Assembly: GCA_029204225.1 (NCBI GenBank)
Contig: CM055095.1
Location: forward strand, 11,623,506 to 11,687,505
Source of the DNA: Diphasiastrum complanatum
Lineage: Eukaryota > Streptophyta > Lycopodiopsida > Lycopodiales > Lycopodiaceae
DNA length: 64,000 nt
Direction: 5' to 3'
The position numbers and the translations under genes are program-made. Positions within the stretch are counted from its first letter, which is position 1. Each line of letters starts with the position of its first letter. Below the pieces are notes generated by a model. The model was not told the origin of the DNA, did no database searches, and saw nothing but the letters and a program-made list of their open reading frames with translations. Below, in pieces: positions 1-9,540 of the stretch.

Positions 1-158
1 CAAGAAATAAATATTTAGTTCAACTTTTTCAGTAGTTTTATAGAAGAGCACAATTTAGATATCAAGCTAAAAACTCGCCAAATGTTACGATTTTTCGAAA
101 GGCATTCAAATTCATAACAAAAGAGAAATCCTTGTAATATATCAAAACAAAAAATTGT

Positions 159-1690
159 TTAATTATCATCATCATCCTCTTCAAGATTCAGACGGATGGT
201 ATTGTCATGAAGGAATAATCTCCTTTCATATGGATCCAAAAATTCTAAATTTTTCCTTTGGCTCATATCAATGTAACCTGAATAAAGGGCCATTGCAAAT
301 GATCTTTTTGTAGTCTCATTGGGAGTATAGCCCAATATTTTAATTGCCAAATCCCTTTTCACAAAAAATATTTTATATGTTCCTCTTGCATACTTATGGC
401 CTCCTAAACAAACTGATAATGATGTGATGGCCATAATGACAGTGGTTGCATATGGATTAAAAGATGAATGATATATACAAATCTCATTATTTTGAAAGTT
501 TTTCAAATAATGAGATAGAGACACATCCTTTCTCCCGGCTGATACACCTCGGATGCCTCCATGTCTCATACCAAAGGCATCTATTTCAATAGCATCCTAT
601 TAACGAGTAAAGAAAATAAATTTAGATTGACACATAACACTACAAACTCATACTTTAACACAGTGTTTGAAATAAGAAAATTGAACAATATCAATACCAA
701 AATAATATCTACGTACTAGATCATAATCATCGTATTCAACGACGTTTGCTCTACTAATGTCATGTCCTCCAATGGCCTCTACATTTCTGGAGGGGATATA
801 TCGAGTCCTTGGGAGATATTTTTTTTGGAATTCCAAAAATTTCTCCTCTGTAGGCAAAGTTTTTTCATAGGCTTTAGATTTTTCAGTCATGGCCTCCAAG
901 GCCTCATTGCCAAATTTCCAATTGCCATATTTATCAAGGTCATCATATGTGTAATCAACAATGTCAGAAAATTCTGATAAATTTTGTGCAAAAATCGAGA
1001 GGATTTCATCCTCTCTCAAATTCAAAACATCTTCTACATCATTAAATGAAATATAACTCTCATTATTCATAAAATATAAGGGAACATCGAGTAGAGTTAA
1101 TTGATTAACAAGAGATACAGATAGAAGAGAATCAGAGAGGATTATAGAACGAGAGAGAGTTTTTTGATAATTTGAAGCCATAGATGCTTCATCTTCAACC
1201 CCTATATCAGTATCTGTATCATCTACATCAACTGGAGCAGATGCAGATGCTTTGATCAATGGAACAATAGAAGATTCAACATACTCATCATCTGGAAATT
1301 CAACAGATATGTAAAAGATAAAGGCCATTCCTTTGATTAGAAGGTGACATATTCTTTTGTGGATACCACGATAAATATTTCTTTTGAAATGGTCATGCAG
1401 GTTAGAGTACTTTCTATTGTGTTTATGCTTAGAGGATGGTTGGGAATGCACAAGGTCTTGAAAATAAACGAAATAAAAACTATCTATATCCAGAACAGGA
1501 GTACTAATAATTTGAGAAAAATTATCAAGAAGAGAAATTAAATTATAACAATTCTCATAAACTAGCTTATTGATATCGAAGAGCGCAAAAAAAAAATATT
1601 GGAAAAATACTCTAATTTTTCAGATGGAATGCCATTGGCATTCAAAAAATCCAGAAGTTTATTATCTGAGGACATGGAAGAACTAGCCAT
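159..1690 (-). CDS. Unrecognised two-exon gene with one frameshift; possibly element- or virus-derived
   Basis: I do not recognise this protein. The start ATG is at 1690-1688, just inside the first copy of the dyad motif array. The first exon runs to 654 and the second from 596 to the stop at 159. Between them lies a 57-nt candidate intron (653-597) with donor GTATGAGT, a U-rich middle and acceptor TTAATAG; it joins the frames in phase 0 and would be very short for a plant. The first exon has one break: a 10-base A run (T run in the gene) at 1587-1596 shifts the frame, while coding matter continues on both sides. Intact length would be about 490 residues. The first exon encodes an acidic, Asp-rich stretch near residues 120-150 and then charged helical sequence; the second begins with DAIEIDAFGMRHGG and ends in an acidic tail EEDDDDN. 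A length near 480 and an acidic end also occur in nucleocapsid-type proteins of negative-strand plant viruses, but I see no diagnostic motif, so that is only a thought. Confidence 0.55.
597..653 (-). other. Candidate 57-nt spliceosomal intron
   Basis: On the minus strand the stretch starts GTATGAGT and ends CGTTAATAG, with a U-rich tract before the end. It holds in-frame stops, yet its removal joins two long open frames exactly in phase. It would be among the shorter plant introns. A chance deletion scar is less likely because both splice consensus sequences are good. Confidence 0.5.
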
Positions 1691-2060
1691 ATTGAACCTG
1701 ATATCGGTTCAACGTGACTAAATAATTTCGGTCGAGGACTGAACAACAGTGTGCACGTTGATCCGATATCATTTTGAGAAGACTAAAATTTTCCGCGAGC
1801 ACACGTCAGAAGAGGCTGATATCGTTTCAGTGAGCCTGAATAAATCCGGCCGTGCACTGTATGTGAAGGCGCGCGTCGATTCAATATCGCGAGAAAAAAA
1901 AAAACAAAATGACTAGGAAATTCAGAATAAAAGATCACGGAATCGAAATATGGAAAGTGGTGCTCATATTTATAGCCTATTCCTGTTGATCACAACCATA
2001 CATTTGTCAAATAATGAATTGAGGAGTGCAGTCTATATTTATCCACCAATCAGAGTGAGA

Positions 2061-2201
2061 CAAATTTGTACCTATGCCGGAATACATTAAATAGTCTATC
2101 ACTAGATTCTACAAATCATCATTAGCCCTGACCCTAAAATTTGTATCTGCACCGGAACACATTAAATAGTCTATCACTAGTCTCACCGAATCATCATTAA
2201 A
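2061..2201. repeat. Two-copy tandem repeat, about 76 bp period
   Basis: The block around AAATAGTCTATCACTAG with flanking CCGGAA(T/C)ACATT and ATCATCATTA occurs at 2061-2127 and again at 2137-2201 with small changes. It lies in the spacer between the minus-strand gene and the histone-like gene. Confidence 0.7.
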
Positions 2202-2498
2202 CAAATAATAAACAAAGACTAAATGGACATAATTGAAAAACGTGTACAAGGGCAATTATTATAGTCTCTCATCCTATTTAAGCACCGTAAAGACGAAATT
2301 TTTTCTTTTGAGATATTGTTCATTCAGAACATTTTCATAAGACGGAGCATTTTGAAAGAGCCGATATCGATTCCACGCGAGAGGACAAGTGCTTCACAGA
2401 AACAGATCAAATAGGCACGCGTTGATTAAATGCTTCGGTATAACGAATCGGATATCGGATCAGCGCGTCCGTCTCAAAAAAAAAATCAACTCAGACTA

Positions 2499-2928
2499 CG
2501 CGCGTTGATTCGCTATTGGAATGCATTGTGAATTATCAAAGCTTGCTTCGGGAGATTCCTCATATATCCAAAACTTAAAAAAATTTGCCAAAGCAAGCTT
2601 TGATGGTTAATAATGCATTCCTAAATATTTTTAGTGCATCTCAGATATCGGATCAATGCGCCTGGGAGAAGAAAGTTATTTTCTACTTGGACTGCGCGCG
2701 TCGAATCGCTATTGCAGCAAAAAAAGATTTTTGAAAATTGTCGAAATTATTGGATGGCATTATGCATGATCAAAGCTTAATTCAGTAGACTCTTCATACT
2801 GTCCAAATCTAAGAAGAATCTATCGATTCAAGCTCTGATAATTCATTTACCATTCAATATCAGTTCGGCGCGTGAGAATAGCCTCTTTGGTTTACACATG
2901 CACTATATGCGCGTCAATTTGCTATTGG
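2499..2928. repeat. Higher-order tandem repeat of about 195-213 bp containing hairpins
   Basis: The order right arm - CGCTATTGG - hairpin - left arm is repeated: first at 2499-2662, then at 2694-2872, with a third start at 2907. The first unit holds a clear hairpin with ~30 bp arms (2519-2552 against 2591-2622, core CAAAGCTTGCTT and its complement) and a ~40 bp loop. The second unit has a decayed version (ATCAAAGCTTAATTC at ~2770, complementary side near 2820-2845). Confidence 0.6.
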
Positions 2929-3023
2929 ATGAAATAATGGCCGTTGGAATTTTCCAAAATTATAATGATTGGATATCAAAAAAGGTTAGATATTTATAGC
3001 ATAACCTTGTCAATTTCAGAAAT

Positions 3024-3113
3024 AAATTGTAGATGTGACCATACTTTTGTAGAATTAATTGTAGATGTGATCATACTTTTGTAGAATTAATTATAGATGT
3101 GACCATACTTCTG
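3024..3113. repeat. Three-copy tandem repeat, about 36 bp period
   Basis: The unit AATTGTAGATGTGACCATAC followed by TTTTGTAGAATT is present three times with one or two changes per copy. No coding sense is visible. Confidence 0.75.
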
Positions 3114-3500
3114 TGCCATATTGTCTAATCATTTTGATGAAGGATGGATAATTAATTGGATTTGATTGACAAGCCTCTAAATATCTCAAAGTAATCATCA
3201 GTGTAATTCGAGCCTCGAAATTCCAAACCACCACGTATGCAATCATTTCGGATTTGCACTATATATACAGATGGACGACGCTTAATTTCTTTTGCTTAAA
3301 ACTTTTATCGTTCTCTACTTCCATGTGGTATCGATTCAGCGTGCCCGAAACAACCTACCTACATTTCGCTTTTACTCACGTGCACCCATCCGCTCTCAGG
3401 TATCTGTTTGGTCTAAGTTCAGGTATCGGTTCGACGCGCTCAACCTGACTTCTGATCCTGAGTTCTCCTTCTTCTCGCGTAGATCCGATATTGAATAGTA

Positions 3501-4596
3501 ATGGCACAGACTAAGCAAACAACACGAATCCACCTTGGTGGAACACCAATCACAAGAGGGGGTCAGGGAAATGCACCACCATTGCCTCGTCCACCACCAC
3601 CTCCTCCTAGGCCAAGGGACAGATGAAGAGACCCTCCCTGATTGAAGGATATTCAAAAGCTACAGAAGACCAATAATCTTCTGGTTCCAAAAGCTCACAT
3701 ACAGAGATCCATCAGACAGGTTACAAGAAGTCTATCTACAGATGTGAGATGGACCGTAACGGCAATTGAGGCACTGCACACTGTATATGAGGATTTTCAA
3801 GTGAAATTTTTTTTTCAGATACTGTTGTTACAGCTATCCATGCCAACAGGGTGGCTATCATGCCCAAGGATTTCAACATTGTGTTCATGCTACGGGACAC
3901 ATATGAAAAATTTGCAAAGTACTTTAGACTAGCTCCTTCCTCTCCTCCAAAACAAGATGTAGAGAAAAGAAATCGAAAGCAATCTGGACCATCCTGGCTT
4001 GTTTTTCGAGTCCAGAGCGGGAGTGTTTCAAAAAAGAGGAGGTCTCATTGCCCTCCTAATAAAGAGAGGGGTTTTTCAAAGCCATCTCCTCTGCATGTGA
4101 TTCTATTTTCTAGACAATCTCCTCCTAAGTCTTCTTCTTCTTCTTCTAAATCTCAATCTCCATCTTCTCCTCCTAAAAATTCCTCTCCTAATAAATCTCC
4201 TCCTCCTTCAAAATCTCAGTCTCCTCCTACCCTCACAAATATTAGTTCTCCACTCTTGTTCTAGAAAATAATTTAGATGATTTTGTAAATGTAAAGGTAG
4301 AATCGATTTTGAATGACAATTCTTTTAGTGGTTTATCTATATTACTTCCTTCACCCCCTGCACTTGCCTTTGTAAATACTCTTCAATATGTATAGTATGA
4401 CCAATTGTTAAACACATATCTAAAAGCTTTAGGTCCTCTATATAGTTTTAAGATGCCGAAGACCCATGCTAGTCTTTCTCTTTCTAAATTAGATGCAGGT
4501 GAATTAGAAAGTAAAGATAAAATGCTAGGGGACAATGTAGGAGGGGAGGGGCAACTCAATATTGGATGGAGTTTTTCCAGACCCCACTGTTTATAG
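3501..4596 (+). pseudogene. Divergent CENH3-like histone H3 with a long C-terminal extension, decayed
   Basis: The frame opens with MAQTKQTTR (compare the H3 tail MARTKQTAR), then a Pro-rich tail, then an H3 fold: DIQKLQKTNNLLVPK, RWTVTAIEALHTVYEDF, SDTVVTAIHANRVAIMPKDF. The RWT...AL....ED and KDF pattern is that of plant centromeric H3 (CENH3) more than canonical H3. After the fold the same reading continues, with breaks, for about 220 more codons: a basic Ser/Pro/Lys-rich part (to ~4255), then a less biased part to 4596. CENH3 normally ends soon after this point, so the extension is unusual. Breaks: TGA at 3624 and 3639, both explained by C-to-T change of a CGA codon; a frame change in the T run at 3807-3815; another near 4250-4262; TAG at 4393. 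No introns are seen in the fold, whereas plant CENH3 genes normally have several, so it may descend from a retrocopy or from an element that carried it. A TATA-like CTATATATA lies near 3258 and dyad motifs lie at 3327-3495. Confidence 0.72.
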
Positions 4597-4822
4597 ATGT
4601 AGCATTGTTTTCCCTGCAATTCATGGCTGCTTTTGATTTTTCTAATTTCAAAAGTCGGCACGATGATATGCTCCAATACGTCAGATATGAATTTTGATTT
4701 CACATTGATTCTCATAAATCTATTGTTTTCTGATTGCAATCATTATTGGAGCTTATGTGTGTTGTCCTTATATGTCAATGATGAGGGTGTGTGTAATCCG
4801 TTTGTTTAAAGATGAACTTTAT

Positions 4823-4845
4823 TACACACACACACACACACACAA
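4823..4845. repeat. (CA)n microsatellite
   Basis: About eleven CA dinucleotides in a row, in the spacer between the histone-like gene and the next dyad pair. Confidence 0.95.
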
Positions 4846-5155
4846 AATTGTCGGGAGCCATATCCAAAACTATTGGAACTCTTTCCAGTACCACATGCAA
4901 TAGCATATACGAAGCTGAAAATGGTTGATGTAGAGGTAAAAATTTATCAATATCGGTTCGACTTGCCCTTGTAGTTATTGTTTGGTTTCTTTTTATATCG
5001 TGTGCGCTGATCCGATATTCAAACAATATTTTTTGGATATCGGTTCGACGCGCGCTTGTTTCCATAGTAGATTTTATTATAACTTCCTGCACGTTGATCC
5101 GATTACATAATGTTGAAATTTTGCTACTAACTTTCGTTTATATTGGATACTACAG

Positions 5156-5529
5156 TCCTCCCAGCAGGTTGTTCTGTCAACTGTGGTTGGTATACGGATG
5201 CAATGCCAAACACTTTTTCAATTGGCTTGCACTACAAGATGAACTTCCTAATCTGGAAGAGGTAATCTTCGATTAATAACATTTAATTGTGTTTTTGTTT
5301 TTTTTCAATAATCACATTCCTAATAACTAATCTTTGATTAATAACATTTAATTGTGTTTTTGTTTTTTTTCAGTTTAAATGCTCGAAGTCTCCAATGGAG
5401 ATAATGCACTTCAGGCAAGAGACCATAAAGCTTGTGATCGAAAATTCATATCCAGTTGCAGTGGCAGAGTGTTCTTCACCCAAGCTACTTCCAACTGAAG
5501 ATATGGATGTAGAGATCATAGAAAGTTGA
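5156..5529 (+). CDS. Unrecognised small spliced gene, last two exons
   Basis: I do not recognise the product. A good acceptor (CTAAC branch-like site, pyrimidine-rich stretch, CTACAG at 5155) starts an exon 5156-5261 that reads FCQLWLVYGCNAKHFFNWLA and on to LPNLEE. A donor GTAATC follows at 5262. An acceptor in a T-rich tract (ending CAG at 5373) opens a second exon, 5374-5529, in phase 0; it reads FKCSKSPMEIMHFRQETIK and stops at TGA 5527-5529 after 51 residues. The exon at 5156 starts with one base of a split codon, so at least one more exon must lie upstream, perhaps before the dyads at 4949-5104. The encoded part is about 87 residues, with an acidic end (EDMDVEIIES). Confidence 0.45.
5264..5373 (+). 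repeat. Tandem duplication inside an intron including the splice acceptor tract
   Basis: A 65-bp period repeat: AATCTTCGATTAATAAC with the following T-rich tract at 5264-5305 recurs at 5329-5372 with one base change. The first copy ends TTTTTTTTCAA, the second TTTTTTTTCAG, so only the second copy keeps a usable acceptor. Confidence 0.7.
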
Positions 5530-5727
5530 TACTGATAAAAAGTTGGTCTCCCTTGATGTGGATGAGACACATGTACAAATTTTTTTTATAGAAATATATC
5601 TATAGTTTTCTATGGTTGTTCTTACATGTTTGTTTTCATGTTATTAATTCAGGTTATTATTCATTCAACTTCAATTTCTATGGTTTTCTTACATGTTTGT
5701 TTTTCTGCCTTTACCATGGTTTTTTTT

Positions 5728-5836
5728 GGATAAGTTTACAAAGATGATCTGATCGAACCTTTGCCACAACCAATCCAAACATGCGACATAAGTTGTTGCA
5801 ACAAAGCTTTGATCAGATCATCTTCTGAACATATCC
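5728..5836. repeat. MITE-like foldback, about 43 bp arms
   Basis: Left arm 5728-5770 and right arm 5790-5835 are imperfect inverse complements, with a perfect 14 bp core AAGATGATCTGATC (5741) against GATCAGATCATCTT (5811-5824). Total size is about 110 bp. No target duplication was assigned. The surrounding 5530-6080 has no supported gene; it holds T-rich repeats such as TTTCTATGG. Confidence 0.55.
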
Positions 5837-6127
5837 AAATATGCCAAGACAAGGACAGTACAGACCAAGGCAATAAATCTCGCCAATGGAAATAATGCTA
5901 GTTGCAATTACATTGTGTTCTGCACCATGGAAATGGAGATCATAGAAATGAAAGAGCCTCATAGAAAAAGTGGCTCATATATTTTAAAAAATGATGTATA
6001 ATAAAAAGTTGTACTATATCTTAGGAATAGAGGTAATCAGAAACTAATTTTATTTGTCAAGAAAAGTACGCTAATTCTATTCTTAAAAGATTTAATATGG
6101 ATGATGCTAAATATATTGATACTCTAT

Positions 6128-7010
6128 GGAATCAAATGTAAAGCTCACTATAAGAGGTAATGAAAGATCATTGGAGGACATTACACTCTATAGGAAGCTA
6201 GTTGGTTCACTCATATACTCATCTCCATTAATTATGACTTGGACTAGCTCAATTTGATTAAGATGAGCTCCTATACATGCAAGCTCTCTATGAAGATCCT
6301 TTACTCTCATGACAAAGTTTGAGGCACTCTCATCACTCTTTTGGTAGCTTTGAAATATTTGATTTCTAAGATCTAGAAGTATTCTTGGCCTCAGAAATGG
6401 CTTTGAGGGTGTCCCAAGCCTCCTTGTCCAGAGGTGCAAGTATGAATCTCTCTCAACACTTCGTTGGAAACATTCATCTTGATGTAGTGAAGGGCCACCT
6501 CAATGTGCTTGCTCCTTGCATGAAATATAGGATTGGTTGCCAATCTTTGGGCTGAAATGGTGTCACAAAAAATGATTGGACTCTCTGAAAAATCCAGCAA
6601 GTGAATATCTCTTACCATCCTCTTGATCCATAACAGCTCCTTTGTGCAAGATGTAAGAGCTTTGTACTCGGCCTCACTAGATGACAATGAGATAGTATCT
6701 TGTTTCTTTGACATCCAAGATAGCAAAGTCCGAATCTGACAATCCAAACAAGTTAGGTGATGATCCTCCATAAACAATGCCAAAATCTCTTGTTCCCAAT
6801 ATGTATTTCAATACCCTCTTGCCTAGCTTCCAATGCTCTACACTAGGATTTTGCATAAATTGGCTTAATCCACCAACACAATAGCTAGTATCAGGTCTTG
6901 TGATGGTTAGATATATGAGTGAACCAACTAGCTTCCTATAGAGAGTAATGTCCTCGAAGGATCTTTCATTATCTCTTATAGTTAGCTTTACATTTAACTT
7001 TTGCGATGTT
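6128..7010 (-). mobile_element. Ty1/copia pol fragments (RT end and RNase H), rearranged
   Basis: On the minus strand 7010-6677 encodes the end of a copia reverse transcriptase region (LYRKLVGSLIYLTITRPDTSY and YILGTRDFGIVYGG), followed by copia RNase H at 6720-6440 (SLSSSEAEYKALTS, FHARSKHIEVALHYI). At 6440-6260 a gag piece in the same direction is joined on (IFQSYQKSDESASNFVMRVK), an order not found in an intact element. At 6128-6225 a plus-strand copy of the LTIRGNERSLEDITLYRK segment repeats, inverted, the one at 6896-6990. Several frames are broken. This is a scrambled relic. Confidence 0.75.
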
Positions 7011-7475
7011 GCCACAAAAGGCTTGATATGCAAAAAAATGGGCCTCATGTTATGTGTTTGGTTATATCTATGAAAAAGTGCCACATATTCTTGTAGTGAA
7101 TCTAGAAAATGACATATGGTGATTAATAGCTTCAAAAGAGTTTACTTTTCTAGCTATGCAAGCTATATCTATATTACTCATGTGTCTAACTATTTGTGAT
7201 TTTATGTGAGTGAAAGTGAGATTGAGTAGTTTTTTGAAGAGAAATTTGATGTAGCATGCTCCACACTTAGAATAATTTTCATATTCTCTCGCTACTCGAG
7301 AGCTTGATGTAGCATTCTCTCTCTACCGGAGAGCAAGCCAATTTTATACTTAGTTTTCTTCATCCAAAGTTGCCTCTCATTATGTGTGATGAATGGTTTG
7401 TGATAGATGCATGTGTAGAGTGCTCTTGCCTTAGATTTTTGAGCTAGTATCCTTGTGTCTTATGCAAGATCTACG

Positions 7476-8076
7476 TGTGAAGGATTTCAGATCATTCAAG
7501 ATCCCAATCCATGTCCCTGATATTTGGTTAAAAAAGGATCAAACAAACAATCCTGCCAATGTAGAAAAATCAGCATCTACATACAAAATGAGATGCAAAC
7601 TCTAAGACATATTGATCAAACATGAACCAAAACATAAAATATAGTTGTTGTTGTCCGTATGATTACAGTACCCTACTGTATTTCACACGTGTGGAACCAA
7701 AAATAGCAATAAATGATCATTCTACACATAGAATTGCAAGATAACATCATGAGAGTGCACCAGTAGTAGAACCCAAACAGAACCATGTATAATGATGAAA
7801 TGAGAGAGAGAAGAGAGAAGATCCCTTTCTCCATGAGTTACAACAATATATAGTAGGTCCAAACCCTACTTTTCCACTTGGCTTTCCCTCCAATATGAAA
7901 AACCCTACTATTTTGGGACTAGATTCAATGTACCCAAAGTTCAAATTTGAATCTCTCTCAAACTTGACTACCAACTTTCCCACACTTTCAAAATTTTTAT
8001 CTCTAAGCGTAAATTGAGTTTTGGCCTCAATTGACAATTTACCAAAATATGACTAAACCTGTTGAAATCTCTCACA
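7476..8076 (-). repeat. 3' LTR of the 7476-10405 element
   Basis: Direct repeat of 9764-10405. On the minus strand it begins TGTGAGAGATTTCAAC and ends AATCCTTCACA, next to the polypurine tract at 8077-8086. Confidence 0.88.
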
Positions 8077-8641
8077 CTCCCTCTTCAACTAGTTTTTGCA
8101 TAGTTTTAACCATACTACTTTGGTCCAACTTTAGAATGATCTCCATCCTAAGTATAGATCTCATTTCTAAGGTTCTAAAGTATCTTTCATAATTGATATA
8201 GAGAATAGTGTCCAAATTGGATGTTGCACTATTTCTTACATCAATTTTACATATCAAGATATAACTAGAACATGAAAAACCAAATAGAATGTGAATGAAA
8301 TGATTCCTCAATGTTTCAAACTTTGAACTCTCTAGAAAATTACGGCAACCAAACAATAAATGTGAGTGATGACCATTTGCTTGCTTGTCTCCTCCAACTT
8401 TGTCCTTTCTTGATATGTCTCCACCATAAAACTCCATGAATGAGCCTCCATCTCCATGTTGCCACAAGATACCATCAACACTTGATGACTTGGCCATGAA
8501 CGAGTGACATAATGAACCTCCAATAGCTTCATTTCCATCAGCAAAAATAGCCAAGAATGCTAGTACAACTCCAACAAGAAGATATTGCAAGATCACAATG
8601 TAACTAGTTTGTCCATATCTTGACAATTTGCACACATTCAC
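8072..8641 (-). CDS. Second open frame of the non-autonomous element, conserved in a sister copy
   Basis: A 189-codon frame lies directly after the 300-codon frame and runs up to the polypurine tract and into the LTR edge. Its middle part, GGDKQANGHHSHLLFG through HFIHILFGFSCSSY, is also readable in the sister copy at 31539-31727 with few changes. It has two hydrophobic stretches (about residues 15-35 and 115-130). I do not recognise a domain. Confidence 0.3.
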   Translation of the reverse strand: MNVCKLSRYGQTSYIVILQYLLVGVVLAFLAIFADGNEAIGGSLCHSFMAKSSSVDGILWQHGDGGSFMEFYGGDISRKDKVGGDKQANGHHSHLLFGCRNFLESSKFETLRNHFIHILFGFSCSSYILICKIDVRNSATSNLDTILYINYERYFRTLEMRSILRMEIILKLDQSSMVKTMQKLVEEGV

Positions 8642-9540
8642 ATGAAATTGCTCAAAAATGAGATAGAAGAAGTAAAGTAAACTTGAACAACACTTCCTTG
8701 CTGCTCCTTTGACCTTATTTGAGCTTGAAAACTCCTACAAAATAGATCTATAACATCTTTGCCAAATGACCTTCCTTTGATGCCCTTGACTAGTTCCAAA
8801 TTGCCACCTTTCCTTTTGTGTTGTTGAAGCCCTTTGAGACCAACCTCTTGATATTCCTCTTGACCATCAAAGTCATTGAATAAACTTTGTTTTTCAGATC
8901 CATTATTTGATTTTCCAGCATGAGAACCATGAGAACTAATATCCACTTGCATAGCATCATCTACACAAGACGATTCTCCAAAACATGTTAGTAAAGCAAA
9001 CTGAGTCGCTTCCACTTGCTTACCTTTCTCTTGAACATCAAAGATATCAAAGATATGAATATCTTCAGACCTGAACCTCTGAAAAAATTCTCTCTCAAAC
9101 ATATGATCTAGATACAACACGATCTCATCAATGCTTGATCTCGTTCTTTCACAAAGGTTAGTGAAAACAATGCCATCATCATAAATCAACAGATAGATTC
9201 CAAATTTTCCATCCAACATGAAGTAGAATAGGTGAAGATGAGTATCAAACCTAATAAATCCAGCCTTCTTGAGTCCATAAAAAACCTCAATAAGCTCACC
9301 AATGAGATCTCCCTTGCCTTGAAAAATGCCTCTCGATTTGCTCCATGTAGTCTTCTCCAACCAACCTTTTGCCATCTTGATTATGAGTGACCAATTCACA
9401 ATCATAGAAACCTTTGAGTTGATGAAGAGATGTGAGATCCATGACTTGGATCTTCCCAAGAACCAATCTTCCATTGTTCTTTCCTTCATAAGACTCCCTC
9501 TTAATGATTGCATCATAAGAAGTAGAAACCTCAAAGACAT
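8638..9540 (-). CDS. Open frame of the non-autonomous element; degenerate copia RT-like core
   Basis: The 300-codon open frame has a middle (about residues 85-130) that looks like decayed copia reverse transcriptase: FYGLKKAGFIRFD, then IYLLIYDDGIVF, where functional elements have a YVDD-type active site. Flanking parts do not resemble copia protein, and the last part (SHGSHAGKSNNGSEKQS) is low-complexity. An upstream, partly overlapping frame (9296-9631) starts near the leader. The element may carry a truncated rewritten pol or only non-functional filler. Confidence 0.45.
   Translation of the reverse strand: MSLRFLLLMMQSLRGSLMKERTMEDWFLGRSKSWISHLFINSKVSMIVNWSLIIKMAKGWLEKTTWSKSRGIFQGKGDLIGELIEVFYGLKKAGFIRFDTHLHLFYFMLDGKFGIYLLIYDDGIVFTNLCERTRSSIDEIVLYLDHMFEREFFQRFRSEDIHIFDIFDVQEKGKQVEATQFALLTCFGESSCVDDAMQVDISSHGSHAGKSNNGSEKQSLFNDFDGQEEYQEVGLKGLQQHKRKGGNLELVKGIKGRSFGKDVIDLFCRSFQAQIRSKEQQGSVVQVYFTSSISFLSNFM

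Larger units (their letters stand above)
1700..5104. repeat. Interspersed array of about ten 70-bp dyad units
   Basis: Each unit has a left arm close to GATATCGGTTCNACGCG and, 48-54 bp further on, an inverted right arm close to CGCGTTGATCCGATATC. Left-arm starts are near 1700, 1818, 2363, 2451, 2644, 2857, 3327, 3422, 4949 and 5035. The partner right arms start near 1751, 1870, 2416, 2499, 2694, 2907, 3378 (weak), 3476, 5000 and 5089. Orientation always alternates left arm then right arm, and the arm-to-arm distance is nearly constant. The units lie just upstream of the minus-strand gene (ATG 1690), just upstream of the histone-like gene (ATG 3501) and just before the exons at 5156. I saw no copies after 5104. 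They could be promoter or enhancer dyads, or replication or partition sites. What is seen is the spacing and orientation; function is inference. Confidence 0.75.

Noticed and set aside
1700-5104. Dyad left arm GGTTCGAC as a Pol III B box (tRNA-like)
   Set aside because: No A box at the right distance, no cloverleaf, and the arm occurs as an inverted pair; resemblance to GGTTCGA is short.
1-5570. Firm assignment of the first block to a giant virus or to a negative-strand RNA virus
   Set aside because: No polymerase, capsid or packaging gene can be recognised; histone content and dyads alone do not decide it.
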